Below, piece by piece: positions 32,212 to 41,154 of a stretch of 64,000 nucleotides of DNA (within the stretch, counting starts at the first letter, position 1; each line of letters begins with the position of its first letter). This DNA comes from Actinomadura darangshiensis (GTDB taxonomy: Bacteria; Actinomycetota; Actinomycetes; Streptosporangiales; Streptosporangiaceae), in assembly GCF_004349235.1 (NCBI RefSeq), contig NZ_SMKY01000002.1, forward strand, positions 1-64,000. The letters are read 5' to 3'. Both the position numbers and the translations under genes were made by a program. The notes under the pieces are model-generated. The model saw only the letters and a list, made by a program, of their open reading frames with translations, was not told the origin of the DNA and did not search any database.

Positions 32212-35049
32212 GTGCATGACCGACTCATCGTGCGTGGAGCACGCGAGCACAACCTGAAGGACGTCTCGCTCGACCTCCCGCGGGACTCCATGATCGTGTT
32301 CACCGGTCTGTCGGGTTCGGGGAAGTCCAGCCTGGCCTTCGACACGATCTTCGCCGAGGGCCAGCGCCGGTACGTGGAGTCGCTGTCGGCCTACGCCCGG
32401 CAGTTCCTCGGGCAGATGGACAAGCCCGACGTCGACTTCATCGAGGGGCTGTCCCCGGCGGTGTCGATCGACCAGAAGTCGACCAGCAAGAACCCGCGGT
32501 CGACGGTCGGGACGATCACCGAGGTCTACGACTACCTGCGGCTGCTGTACGCGCGGATCGGGCATCCGCACTGCCCCGACTGCGGCCGGCCGATCAGCCG
32601 GCAGGCGCCGCAGCAGATCGTCGACCGGGTGCTGGAGCTGGAGCCCGGCACGCGGTTCCAGGTGCTGGCGCCGGTGATCCGCGGGCGCAAGGGCGAATAC
32701 CTGGAGCTGTTCCGCGAGCTGCAGTCCAAGGGCTACTCGCGGGCGCTGGTCGACGGGCAGATGATCCGGCTGGACGAGCCGCCCAAGCTGAAGAAGCAGG
32801 AGAAGCACGACATCTCCGTCGTGGTCGACCGGCTCTCGGTGAAGGACTCCGCGCGGCAGCGGCTCGCCGACTCGGTGGAGACGGCGCTCGGGCTCGCGGG
32901 CGGCACGATCATCCTCGACTTCGTCGACCTGCCCGAAGGCGACGAGCACCGCACCCGGATGTACTCCGAGCACCTCTACTGCCCCTACGACGACCTGTCG
33001 TTCGAGGAGCTGGAGCCGCGCTCGTTCTCGTTCAACTCGCCCTACGGCGCGTGCCCCGACTGCACCGGCCTCGGGACGCGCATGGAGGTCGACCCTGAGC
33101 TGGTCGTCCCGGACGAGGAGCTGACCCTCGGCGAGGGCGCGATCCAGCCGTGGTCGAACGGGCACGTGAGCGACTACTTCCTGCGCCTGCTGTCGGCTCT
33201 GGGCGACGCCATGGGGTTCGACCTGAACACCCCGTGGGAGAAGCTGCCGGTCAAGGCGCGCAAGGCGGTCCTCAACGGGCACGAGACCCAGGTCCACGTC
33301 CGCTACAAGAACCGCTACGGCCGGACGCGGTCGTACTACACCGCCTACGAGGGCGTGATCCCCTACATCCAGCGGCGGCACGCCGAGTCCGAGAGCGACT
33401 CCAGCCGGGAGCGGTTCGAGGGCTACATGCGGGAGATCCCGTGCCCGACGTGCGAGGGCGCCCGGCTGAAGCCGGTCGTGCTCGCCGTCACCATGGGCGG
33501 GATGTCGATCGCCGAGGTCGCCTCGATGCCGATCGGCGAGGCCGCGAAGTTCCTCCTCGCGATGGAGCTGAACGAGCGCGAGACGCACATCGCCGAGCGC
33601 GTCCTCAAGGAGATCAACGCCCGCCTCGGCTTCCTGCTGGACGTCGGCCTCGACTACCTCACCCTCGACCGGGCGTCCGCGACGCTCGCCGGCGGGGAGG
33701 CGCAGCGCATCCGGCTCGCGACGCAGATCGGCTCCGGCCTGGTCGGCGTCCTCTACGTGCTGGACGAGCCGTCCATCGGCCTGCACCAGCGCGACAACCA
33801 CCGGCTGCTGGAGACCCTGATCCGGCTCCGCGACATGGGCAACACCCTGATCGTCGTCGAGCACGACGAGGACACCATCGCCGCCGCCGACTGGATCGTC
33901 GACATCGGCCCCCGGGCGGGCGAGCACGGCGGCGAGATCGTCGTGTCCGGCACCGTCGAGGACCTGAAGAAGTCCGAGCGCTCGCTGACCGGCGCCTACC
34001 TGGACGGGCGCCGCGAGATCGCCGTCCCGCAGATCCGCCGTCCGCGCACCAAGGGCCGCGAGGTCACCGTGAGGGGCGCCCAGCAGAACAACCTGCGCGA
34101 CGTCGACGTCGCGTTCCCGCTCGGCGTCCTGACCGCCGTGACGGGGGTGTCGGGGTCGGGCAAGTCGACCCTCGTCAACGACATCCTCTACAACTCCCTC
34201 GCGAAGAAGCTGAACGGCGCGAAGACCGTGCCCGGCAAGCACAAGCGCGTCAACGGGGTCGACAACCTCGACAAGGTCGTGCACGTCGACCAGTCGCCGA
34301 TCGGCCGCACCCCGCGCTCCAACCCGGCGACCTACACCGGCGTCTTCGACCACATCCGCAAGCTGTTCGCGCAGACGACCGAGGCGAAGGTGCGCGGCTA
34401 CCAGCCGGGCCGGTTCTCCTTCAACGTCAAGGGCGGCCGCTGCGAGAACTGCGCCGGCGACGGCACCATCAAGATCGAGATGAACTTCCTGCCGGACGTC
34501 TACGTCCCGTGCGAGGTCTGCCACGGCGCCCGCTACAACCGGGAGACCCTGGAGGTCCACTACAAGGGCAAGACGATCTCCGAGGTGCTCGACATGCCGA
34601 TCGAGCAGGCCACCGAGTTCTTCGAGCCGGTCACCGCGATCCACCGGCACCTGAAGACGCTCAACGACGTCGGCCTCGGCTACGTCCGGCTCGGCCAGCC
34701 CGCCCCGACCCTGTCCGGCGGCGAGGCGCAGCGCGTCAAGCTGGCGTCCGAGCTCCAGAAGCGCTCCACCGGCCGCACGATCTACGTGCTGGACGAGCCG
34801 ACCACCGGCCTGCACTTCGAGGACATCAACAAGCTCCTCGGCGTCCTGAACGGCCTGGTCGACAAGGGCAACACGGTGATCATCATCGAGCACAACCTGG
34901 ACGTCATCAAGACCGCCGACTGGATCATCGACATGGGCCCCGAGGGCGGCTCCCGGGGCGGCACCGTGGTGGCCACCGGGACCCCCGAGGACGTCGCCAA
35001 GATCGACGCCAGCCACACCGGCCAGTTCCTCCAGAAGATTCTCGACTGA
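32212..35049 (+). CDS. uvrA: Excinuclease ABC subunit A
   Basis: 945 aa, full length. It is the damage-recognition ATPase of nucleotide excision repair, acting with UvrB and UvrC; uvrC is at 52.2 kb here and uvrB is outside the window. Two ABC modules are seen: Walker [10 protein letters not shown] (about residue 31) and GVSGSGKST (about 645), with signatures [10 protein letters not shown] (about 491) and LSGGEAQRV (about 838). Zinc-finger Cys occur in [25 protein letters not shown] and CENCAGDG. In the first signature the usual Ser is Ala (codon 33688-33690). The GTG start follows GGAAG. A likely LexA box lies upstream. Confidence 0.96.
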   Translation: MHDRLIVRGAREHNLKDVSLDLPRDSMIVFTGLSGSGKSSLAFDTIFAEGQRRYVESLSAYARQFLGQMDKPDVDFIEGLSPAVSIDQKSTSKNPRSTVGTITEVYDYLRLLYARIGHPHCPDCGRPISRQAPQQIVDRVLELEPGTRFQVLAPVIRGRKGEYLELFRELQSKGYSRALVDGQMIRLDEPPKLKKQEKHDISVVVDRLSVKDSARQRLADSVETALGLAGGTIILDFVDLPEGDEHRTRMYSEHLYCPYDDLSFEELEPRSFSFNSPYGACPDCTGLGTRMEVDPELVVPDEELTLGEGAIQPWSNGHVSDYFLRLLSALGDAMGFDLNTPWEKLPVKARKAVLNGHETQVHVRYKNRYGRTRSYYTAYEGVIPYIQRRHAESESDSSRERFEGYMREIPCPTCEGARLKPVVLAVTMGGMSIAEVASMPIGEAAKFLLAMELNERETHIAERVLKEINARLGFLLDVGLDYLTLDRASATLAGGEAQRIRLATQIGSGLVGVLYVLDEPSIGLHQRDNHRLLETLIRLRDMGNTLIVVEHDEDTIAAADWIVDIGPRAGEHGGEIVVSGTVEDLKKSERSLTGAYLDGRREIAVPQIRRPRTKGREVTVRGAQQNNLRDVDVAFPLGVLTAVTGVSGSGKSTLVNDILYNSLAKKLNGAKTVPGKHKRVNGVDNLDKVVHVDQSPIGRTPRSNPATYTGVFDHIRKLFAQTTEAKVRGYQPGRFSFNVKGGRCENCAGDGTIKIEMNFLPDVYVPCEVCHGARYNRETLEVHYKGKTISEVLDMPIEQATEFFEPVTAIHRHLKTLNDVGLGYVRLGQPAPTLSGGEAQRVKLASELQKRSTGRTIYVLDEPTTGLHFEDINKLLGVLNGLVDKGNTVIIIEHNLDVIKTADWIIDMGPEGGSRGGTVVATGTPEDVAKIDASHTGQFLQKILD

Positions 35050-35090
35050 GCGCTGAACCCCAGGGCGCGCCTCGCGCGTGCTGTGGGTGA

Positions 35091-35109
35091 GGGCCGCCGG
35101 AGGCGGCCC
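35091..35109. terminator. Hairpin terminator after uvrA
   Basis: GGGCCGCC (35091-35098) and GGCGGCCC (35102-35109) form a perfect 8-bp stem with a GGA loop, 42 nt after the uvrA stop. A weaker hairpin CGCGTG-GGGG-CACGCG follows at 35185-35200. The rest of the 197-nt convergent gap shows nothing else. Confidence 0.55.
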
Positions 35110-35246
35110 CGCAGCGGGAGGAAGACCGGGCCGACCAAGCAGGACGTACACCGAAGGCGGTCACGGCGACCCATGGCCCGCTGTCGCGTGGGGGCACGCG
35201 GCGGCGGGTGACTCCTGGCTGCGGGTCCACCGGACGGGGGCGGCCC

Positions 35247-35852
35247 TCAGGCCCGGAGGTCCGCCTGGTCAAGGGGGAGGGCCTCCGGGGCATCGGCCAG
35301 CAGTCGTTCGAGGGCCGCCTCCAGGTCTCCGTCGCCGGTCGCGACGATGGTCAGGGGCAGGCCGATGGACGCGGCGGCGCGGTCGGCGGCGGCGCGGAGT
35401 TCCGGGGTCGGGGACTGGGCCAACCAGACCGCGCGCGTGTAGTGGGCGAAGTAGTCGTCGCGGAGTTCGGGGCGGCGGTCGAGGCCCAGCTCGGCGACCA
35501 CCGTCTGCTCGAACGAGCGGACCAGGAAGTCCGTGAGCAGGTACGTGCCGGGTTCGGCGCGGAGGAGGGCGTCCAGGCGTTCCTCGCCGGCGAAGGTCGC
35601 GTAGCAGTGCGGGCCCGGGAGGCGCGGGACGTCCAGGCGGGCGCAGACCTCGTCCAGCGCGCCGTAGGTGCCGCAGTCGGCGTAGGCCACGGCGACGCGG
35701 CGGGGGGCGAGGGCGCGGACGCGTTCCTCGACCGCGGCGGCGATGCGGGCGGGGCGGTTGTGCAGGAGCGGCGCCAGCGCGTGGACGTCGATCGGCCATC
35801 CCCGGCGTCTCGCGATCGAGGCGATGTGGGGCGCCAGCGCGCCGCAGGCCAC
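35247..35852 (-). CDS. DUF1638 family protein of the corrinoid cluster
   Basis: About 201 aa from GTG 35852, 10 nt after the RACo stop; no better start exists unless it begins inside the RACo gene. The sequence VACGALAPHIASIARRRG, VAVAYADCGTYGALDEVCA, RLPGPHCYATFAGEERLDAL and TYLLTDFLVRSFEQTV is typical of DUF1638 proteins, which recur beside corrinoid-dependent methyltransferases. Conserved Cys and His residues suggest a metal or corrinoid-related role, but no biochemical function can be named. It is the last gene of the minus-strand corrinoid operon. Confidence 0.8.
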   Translation of the reverse strand: MACGALAPHIASIARRRGWPIDVHALAPLLHNRPARIAAAVEERVRALAPRRVAVAYADCGTYGALDEVCARLDVPRLPGPHCYATFAGEERLDALLRAEPGTYLLTDFLVRSFEQTVVAELGLDRRPELRDDYFAHYTRAVWLAQSPTPELRAAADRAAASIGLPLTIVATGDGDLEAALERLLADAPEALPLDQADLRA

Positions 35853-35862
35853 GACCGTGAGG

Positions 35863-37665
35863 TCAGGGGAAGGCGAGCCGCGTGATGAACAGGTCGTTGA
35901 AGTCGGGGCGGTCGGAGAGTTCGACATAGCGCACCTCCTGGAGCAGCGCGTCGGCGCCCGTCCGTTCGCGCAGGCTGAGCAGGGCCAGCTTGGCGCCCTC
36001 GCCGGCGACGTTGCCGGCGCTGACGATGCGCGGCAGGGCCAGGGGCGGGACGAGGCCGATCCGGACGGCGTTGGCGGGGGACAGGTAGGAACCGAACGAC
36101 CCGGCGAGGAGCACCTGGGCAACGTCGGCGACGTCCGTCCCGGTCTCGTCGAGGAGGAGGCTCCAGCCGGTGGCGATCGCGGCCTTGGCGAACTGCAGTT
36201 CCCGGACGTCCCGCTGGGAGAGGTAGACGTCGCCGCGGAGGACGAAGACGCGTTCGCCGTTGACCTCGGTGAGGCGCGGCGCCAGGGCGGCGGGCGCCTC
36301 GTCCGGGGTGGCCAGTCGGCCGGAGGCGTCCAGCAGGCCCGTCCGCAGCAGCTCCGCCACGGCGTCGACCAGGCCGGAGCCGCACAGGCCGCGGGGCTCG
36401 GTGTCGCCGATCACGCCGAGCTCGACCGTGTCCGGTGTCAGCCGGACGGTCTCGACGGCGCCCTCGGCGGCCCGCATCCCGCAGCGGATGGCGGCGCCCT
36501 CGAACGCGGGCCCGGCGGGCGCGGCGGTGGCGGTGAGCCCGGCCGCGGAGCCGAGGACGATCTCGCAGTTCGTCCCCACGTCGATGAACAGCCGGACGCG
36601 CCGGTCGCGGTCCATGCCCGAGGCGAGCAGACCGGCCACGATGTCGCCGCCCACGTAGGCGCCCAGGGCCGGGAACATCGCCGCGCGTGCCTCCGGGTGG
36701 ACGCGTACCCCGAGGTCGGCGGCGTGCAGCGAAGGTATGGCGCGGGCGGACGGGATGAAGGGCGCGACGCCGAGCGGCTCCGGATCCAGGCCGAGCGCGA
36801 GCTGCGTCATCGTCGCGTTGCCCGCCAGCGCGATCTCGTAGACGTGTCCGGGTGCGACGCCGCCTTCGGCGCAGACCTCGGCGGCCAGGTCGGCGAGCGT
36901 CTCATGGGCCAGGTCGCGCAGCCGGGACGCGGCGGAGGCGTCCATCATCGTGGCGCTGATCCGGGTGATGACGTCGGCGCCGAACGGCTGCTGCGCGTTC
37001 AGCCGGGACGCCGCCGCGACCGGCGTGCCCGCCGTCAGGTCGAGGAGGGTGGCGACGACCGTGGTCGTGCCCAGGTCGAACGCGATCCCGTAGGCGGTCC
37101 CGGTGGTGTCGCCGGGTTCGACGTCGATGAGGGTCTCGTCCACGATGACGGCGGTGACCTTCCAGTCCGCCTCCCGCAGGACCGGGCCGAGGCGGCGCAG
37201 CACGGCGAGGCCGGCGGCGGGTTCGAGGTCGTCGATCGCGTCCAGCAGCCGTTCGAGGTCGGACCGCTGGTCCTTGAGGGTCGGCTCGACCAGCTCCACG
37301 TACCGTTTCTGGACGGCCGGCCGCAGGATGACCTGCCGCCCGACGCCGACCGTCGACGCCTTCGGGCGGGTGGTCAGCGGCGGCACCTCGACCGTCAGGT
37401 CCTCCTGCGCGACCGCCCGGCACGCGAGCCGCCAGCCGTCGCGGAGCCGGTCGGGGGAGTAGGCCCGCCCGTCCAGCGAGGTCGGCGGCGCCGCCCCTGC
37501 GGCGATCCGCACCCCGCATTTGCGGCACGTCCCGTGGCCGCCGCAGGTGGAGTCGACGGCGATGCCGTTCCAGCTGGCGGCGTCGAAGACGGTGACGCCG
37601 GGCGGGACGGCGATCTCGCGTTCCCGCCCGTCGTCCAGCCGGTAGGTGAGCCGGATCCTGCTCAA
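35863..37665 (-). CDS. RACo-type corrinoid activation protein (2Fe-2S plus ASKHA ATPase)
   Basis: 600 aa. An N-terminal ferredoxin-like domain carries the 2Fe-2S Cys set in CGGHGTCRKCGV plus a later LACRAV; a linker follows, then a large ASKHA/DUF4445 ATPase part with IAFDLGTTTVVATLLDL (phosphate 1 loop, about residue 205), LAGNATMTQLALGLDPEP, LFIDVGTNCEIVLG and LAGSFGSYL. RACo proteins use ATP and electrons to return inactive Co(II) corrinoid to Co(I). The start is a TTG overlapping the preceding stop (TTGA), consistent with translational coupling. It would serve the corrinoid protein encoded at 39.5 kb. Confidence 0.9.
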   Translation of the reverse strand: MSRIRLTYRLDDGREREIAVPPGVTVFDAASWNGIAVDSTCGGHGTCRKCGVRIAAGAAPPTSLDGRAYSPDRLRDGWRLACRAVAQEDLTVEVPPLTTRPKASTVGVGRQVILRPAVQKRYVELVEPTLKDQRSDLERLLDAIDDLEPAAGLAVLRRLGPVLREADWKVTAVIVDETLIDVEPGDTTGTAYGIAFDLGTTTVVATLLDLTAGTPVAAASRLNAQQPFGADVITRISATMMDASAASRLRDLAHETLADLAAEVCAEGGVAPGHVYEIALAGNATMTQLALGLDPEPLGVAPFIPSARAIPSLHAADLGVRVHPEARAAMFPALGAYVGGDIVAGLLASGMDRDRRVRLFIDVGTNCEIVLGSAAGLTATAAPAGPAFEGAAIRCGMRAAEGAVETVRLTPDTVELGVIGDTEPRGLCGSGLVDAVAELLRTGLLDASGRLATPDEAPAALAPRLTEVNGERVFVLRGDVYLSQRDVRELQFAKAAIATGWSLLLDETGTDVADVAQVLLAGSFGSYLSPANAVRIGLVPPLALPRIVSAGNVAGEGAKLALLSLRERTGADALLQEVRYVELSDRPDFNDLFITRLAFP

Positions 37666-38507
37666 CGCGCGCTCCGGAACGCGGCGATCCAGTTCCCGCC
37701 CCACGGGTCGTTGCCGAGCAGCAGGTCGGCCGCGCGGGCCGCCTGGACGAGCGACGCCGCCCGCGCGTCCATGATCGCGCTGGTGAGGCCGTGCGCCATC
37801 GCCATCGGCAGGAACGCCGCGCCGATGGCGTGCCGGTCCGGCATCCCGAACGAGACGTTGGACGCGCCGAGCGTCATGTTGACGCCGAGGTCGTCGCGGA
37901 TCAGCGCGATGGTCTCCAGCGTCTTCATGACCAGGCTCGTGTCGGCCCCGACGGGCATGGCGAGCGGGTCGATGAGGACGTCCTCCACCGGGATGCCGTA
38001 GGTGCCGGTGGCGACGTCCACGATCTTGCGGGCCAGTTCCAGCCGGCGGCGCGGGTCGTCCGGGATCTCGTCCTCGTCGTTGGGCAGCCCGATCACGGCG
38101 GCGCCGTGCCGTTTGACCAGCGGCAGGACCTGGTGGAGCCGCTCGTCCTCCGCGGTGACGGAGTTGACGAGCGCCTTGCCGTCGTAGACCTCCAGTGCGG
38201 CGGCGAGCGCCTCGACGACCGAGGAGTCCAGGCACAGCGGCACCGGGGTGAGGTCCTGGATCAGCCGGATCGCGCGGGTCAGCAGCTCGGCCTCGTCGGC
38301 GAGCGGCACGCCCATGTTGACGTCGAGGACGGCCGCCGCCGGGGTCTGCTCCCGGACGTCGATCTCCAGCTGCGACAGGTCCCCGGCCCGCAGCATCTCG
38401 GCGAGCTTCTTGCGGCCGGTGGGGTTGATGCGCTCGCCGATCACGCAGAACGGCCGGTCGGGGCCGATGACGACCTCGTCACCGCGCGATCGCAGGGTCG
38501 TGTGCAT
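37662..38507 (-). CDS. Pterin-binding (DHPS-like) methyltetrahydrofolate methyltransferase
   Basis: 281 aa TIM-barrel protein. CVIGERINPTGRKKLAEML, VLDVNMGVPLADEAELL, PLCLDSSVVEALAAAL, KALVNSVTAEDERL, and LGASNVSFGMPDR match the pterin-binding family that includes MtgA, MtvA, AcsE and the MetH folate domain. It would move the methyl group from the corrinoid protein to tetrahydrofolate. GGAAGGGACC precedes ATG 38507, inside the last 29 nt of the upstream gene. Neighbours are the corrinoid protein, the MetV-MTHFR fusion and RACo. Confidence 0.9.
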   Translation of the reverse strand: MHTTLRSRGDEVVIGPDRPFCVIGERINPTGRKKLAEMLRAGDLSQLEIDVREQTPAAAVLDVNMGVPLADEAELLTRAIRLIQDLTPVPLCLDSSVVEALAAALEVYDGKALVNSVTAEDERLHQVLPLVKRHGAAVIGLPNDEDEIPDDPRRRLELARKIVDVATGTYGIPVEDVLIDPLAMPVGADTSLVMKTLETIALIRDDLGVNMTLGASNVSFGMPDRHAIGAAFLPMAMAHGLTSAIMDARAASLVQAARAADLLLGNDPWGGNWIAAFRSAR

Positions 38508-39528
38508 GGTGGTCCCTTCCGAGTCCGAGGTCGGTGACGAGCCGGGCGAGCGAGCCGTCCCGGCGCATGTCGGCGAGGTGCAGGCCGCGGACGCCGGGCA
38601 GCGCCAGCGCGTGCCGGGCCTGCTCCAGGGCGAGCCGATAGGCGGCCTCGGCGGGGTCGGCGGCGCGGTCGACGCGGTCGATGACGTCCGCTGGGACGGA
38701 GATGCCGGGCACGTGCTCGTCCATGAACCGCAGCCCCCGCGCACCGCGCACCAGGACGACCGTCTGGAGCAGCGCGGCCCGCCGGGTGAGGCCGGTGCGT
38801 TCGGCGAGCGCGGCGAACGCCTCCAGCCGGCCGGGCCGGAAGCAGATCTGCAGCTGCAGGAACCGCGCGCCCGCGGCGGCCTTCAGCTGCGCCCGCCGCA
38901 CCCGGTACTCGTGCGGCGGCGCCGACGGGTTCTCCACGGCGCCGATGAACAGCTCGGGCGGCGGCGTGATCGCGCGCCCGGACAGGTACTCGCCGCGCCG
39001 CAGCCCGGCCGCGACCCGCACGAGCTGCGGCCCGTCCAGGTCGAACACGCGGCGGCTCTGCGGCTCGTCGCCCGCGCTGACGTCGTCGCCGGTCAGGCAG
39101 CACACGTTGGTGACGCCGTGCAGCGCGGCCCCGACGATGTCGGCCTGGACGGCGAGCCGGTTCTTGTCGCGGCACACCACCTGCAGGATCGGCTCGACGC
39201 CGAGTCCGCGCAGCGCGATCGCGACGGCGACGTTGGACGCGTGGGCGTGCGCGGCGGTGTTGTCGGTCGCGTTGACGGCGTCGACCCAGGGCGCGCCGCC
39301 CGGCAGCCGCCGCGAACGGTCGTGGGCCTTCAGCCACACGCACCGCATCTCGGGCACCACCTCGCAGCGGCCGTCCTCGCGGACCCCGCCGCACGGACCG
39401 TTCCGCAGCGTCTTCGGGCAGTTCATCGGGCAGGTAAGCCCGGTCGAGTGCAGGACGCACTGCCCGCACATCCGGCAGCCGAACACCGGCTTCTTCACGG
39501 CGTGCTCGACGAGCGGCAGCAGCCTCAT
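38479..39528 (-). CDS. MetV-type zinc domain fused to methylenetetrahydrofolate reductase
   Basis: 349 aa. The first 70 residues hold the MetV Cys cluster: FGCRMCGQCVLHSTGLTCPM, NCPKTLRNGPCGG and RCEVVPEMRC. The remainder is a MetF-like flavin TIM barrel (AIALRGLGVEPILQVVCRDK, ALHGVTNVCCLTGDD, FLQLQICFRPGRLEAFAAL). In acetogens MetV and MetF are separate subunits; here they are one chain. In this setting it probably oxidises methyl-THF from the corrinoid pathway to methylene-THF. ATGA overlap with the corrinoid gene upstream and 29-nt overlap with the methyltransferase downstream show a tight operon. The final 15 residues are His/Asp-rich. Confidence 0.85.
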   Translation of the reverse strand: MRLLPLVEHAVKKPVFGCRMCGQCVLHSTGLTCPMNCPKTLRNGPCGGVREDGRCEVVPEMRCVWLKAHDRSRRLPGGAPWVDAVNATDNTAAHAHASNVAVAIALRGLGVEPILQVVCRDKNRLAVQADIVGAALHGVTNVCCLTGDDVSAGDEPQSRRVFDLDGPQLVRVAAGLRRGEYLSGRAITPPPELFIGAVENPSAPPHEYRVRRAQLKAAAGARFLQLQICFRPGRLEAFAALAERTGLTRRAALLQTVVLVRGARGLRFMDEHVPGISVPADVIDRVDRAADPAEAAYRLALEQARHALALPGVRGLHLADMRRDGSLARLVTDLGLGRDHHAHDPAIAR

Positions 39529-40226
39529 GACGCGCCCGCCGGTGCGGTGCCTGCCGGTGCGGTGCCCGCCGGTGCCGTGCGCCGCGCCGCGAGCAGCTCC
39601 TTGGCGCGCTTCACGGCGGCGGACGCGTCGGCCGCGTAGGCGTCGGCGCCGACCGCGTCCGCGTACTCCTGGGTGACGGGCGCGCCGCCGACCATGACGA
39701 TGACCTCGTCGCGAAGCCCCGCCTTGGTGAGCGCGTTCATGTTCGCCTTGAACATCGGCATGGTCGTGGTCAGGAACGCCGAGAAACCCACGATGTCGGG
39801 ATTGTGTTCCCGGATCGCCTCGACGAACCGTTCCGGCGCGACCTGCACGCCGAGGTCGATGACGTGGAACCCGGCGCCTTCCAGCATGATGTTCACCAGG
39901 TTCTTGCCGATGTCGTGCACGTCCCCCTTGACGGTGCCCATCAGGAACGTGCCGGTGCTCGCGGCGCCGGTCTCGGCGAGAAGCGGCCGCAGCACCTCCA
40001 GCGCGCCCGCCATCGCCTTCCCGGCGATCAGCATCTCGGGGACGAAGAAGTCGCCGCGCTCGAAGCGGGCGCCGACCTCCTCCAGCGACGGGATGAGCGC
40101 GTCGAACAGCATGCGCTCGGGTGCCAGTCCCTCGTCGAGACCGGCGTGGGTCAGCTCCAGGACCGTCGGGCCGTTGCCGACGAGCGTCTCGGTGTAGAGG
40201 CCGGTGAGGATCTCCTCGTGGGACAT
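39525..40226 (-). CDS. Corrinoid (B12-binding) methyl-carrier protein
   Basis: 233 aa. Helical cap domain (about residues 1-85, with GLAPERMLFDALIPSLEEVG and FFVPEMLIAGKAM) followed by a B12-binding Rossmann domain with the cobalt-ligating motif GDVHDIGKN (about residue 101) and the downstream VMVGGAPVTQEYADAVGADA. This is the MtbC/MtgC/MttC type that carries the methyl group between the MttB-like enzyme and the pterin enzyme. The C-terminus ends with three GTAPAG-like repeats. GGAGGG precedes the ATG. First gene of the corrinoid operon, 40 nt after the IclR stop, so it may be co-transcribed with the regulator. Confidence 0.92.
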   Translation of the reverse strand: MSHEEILTGLYTETLVGNGPTVLELTHAGLDEGLAPERMLFDALIPSLEEVGARFERGDFFVPEMLIAGKAMAGALEVLRPLLAETGAASTGTFLMGTVKGDVHDIGKNLVNIMLEGAGFHVIDLGVQVAPERFVEAIREHNPDIVGFSAFLTTTMPMFKANMNALTKAGLRDEVIVMVGGAPVTQEYADAVGADAYAADASAAVKRAKELLAARRTAPAGTAPAGTAPAGAS

Positions 40227-40266
40227 GGGGCGCCCTCCTTCTCGGGCGGTACCTCCCCGCGCTGGT

Positions 40267-41055
40267 TCAGCGGGGAGGCGGGTTCGGCGGATGGTGGCCG
40301 AGTGCGGCCGACAGCGCGCGGGTCTCCGCGGCCAGCCACGTGCCGACCTGCTCGGTGCGGGACGGGGTGAGCCGCGCGGTGGGCCCGGTGACCGCGACCG
40401 CGGCGATGACGTCGTCGCCCGCCGAGTGGACGGGCGCGGCGATCGAGACCAGGCCGATCTCCAGTTCCTCCCGGGTGACGGCGTAGCCGCTGCGCCGGAT
40501 CCCGGTGAACTGGGCTTCGAGCAGGTCGCGCCTGGTCACGGTGTTGCCGGTGAGGCGTTCCAGGTCCTCGTCGTCGGGCAGCGGCAGCCGGCCGTGCGCG
40601 TAGAAGACCTTGCCGGTGGCCATGCAGTGCGGGGGCAGGTCGAGGCCGATCCAGCTCGTCGCGCTCAGCAGGTACTCGCTGTCGACCTGCGCGATGGTGA
40701 TGACGGCGCCGGCCCGGGGGACGGCGATGGTGACGGTCTCGCCGCTGCTCTCCCGGAGCCGTTCCAGCGTCGGGGTCGCGATGTCGACGAGCGCGTCGGT
40801 GATGTCGCCGCGCAGCGCGTACTGCGTGAAGACCGGGCCGGCGCGGAAGGCGCCGTCGCGGTCGCGGCGGACGAGGCGGTGCCGTTCCAGGGCCTGGAGC
40901 AGGCGGGACGTGGTGGACTTGGCGAGGCCCGTCTCGGTGACGAGCGCGGTGAAGGTGCGCGGCGCCTCCGCCTCGACGATGAGGCGGATCAGCTCGGCCG
41001 CCCGGTCGATCGCCTGGGTGCCGGGCTGCGCCGCGGTGCGTGATTCGCGTGACAT
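40267..41055 (-). CDS. IclR family transcriptional regulator
   Basis: 262 aa. N-terminal winged helix (AIDRAAELIRLIVEAEAPRT, TALVTETGLAKSTTSRLLQ) and a C-terminal IclR effector domain (GLDLPPHCMATGKVFYAHG, GYAVTREELEIGLVSIAAPV). On the minus strand TATAGT is followed by 7 nt and then ATG 41055, suggesting a leaderless transcript. An inverted repeat of GTTCCA overlaps this promoter, so autoregulation is likely, together with control of the divergent MttB operon. The effector may be a methylated amine such as glycine betaine (inference). Confidence 0.88.
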   Translation of the reverse strand: MSRESRTAAQPGTQAIDRAAELIRLIVEAEAPRTFTALVTETGLAKSTTSRLLQALERHRLVRRDRDGAFRAGPVFTQYALRGDITDALVDIATPTLERLRESSGETVTIAVPRAGAVITIAQVDSEYLLSATSWIGLDLPPHCMATGKVFYAHGRLPLPDDEDLERLTGNTVTRRDLLEAQFTGIRRSGYAVTREELEIGLVSIAAPVHSAGDDVIAAVAVTGPTARLTPSRTEQVGTWLAAETRALSAALGHHPPNPPPR

Positions 41056-41057
41056 AA

Positions 41058-41084
41058 GTTCCACTATATGGAACCTGTGTTCCA
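41058..41084. promoter_or_regulatory. IclR operator in the divergent corrinoid/MttB control region
   Basis: GTTCCACTATATGGAAC (41058-41074) is a perfect inverted repeat of GTTCCA with a 5-nt spacer. A third half-site, GTTCCA at 41079-41084, makes a second inverted pair with TGGAAC. The site covers the IclR -10 (TATAGT on the minus strand) and lies just upstream of TAAGAT (41096-41101), a good -10 for the MttB operon. A small GGGGC-A5-GCCCC hairpin (41122-41136) sits in the MttB leader. Confidence 0.7.
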
Positions 41085-41154
41085 TAAATCGAGCGTAAGA
41101 TTCCGGACGGAACGGCGTCAAGGGGCAAAAAGCCCCGGAAACCCGAGGCACCGC

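Noticed and set aside
40227-41154. Cobalamin riboswitch controlling the corrinoid operon
   Set aside because: No B12-box-like element is visible; the control region is short and dominated by the IclR operator.
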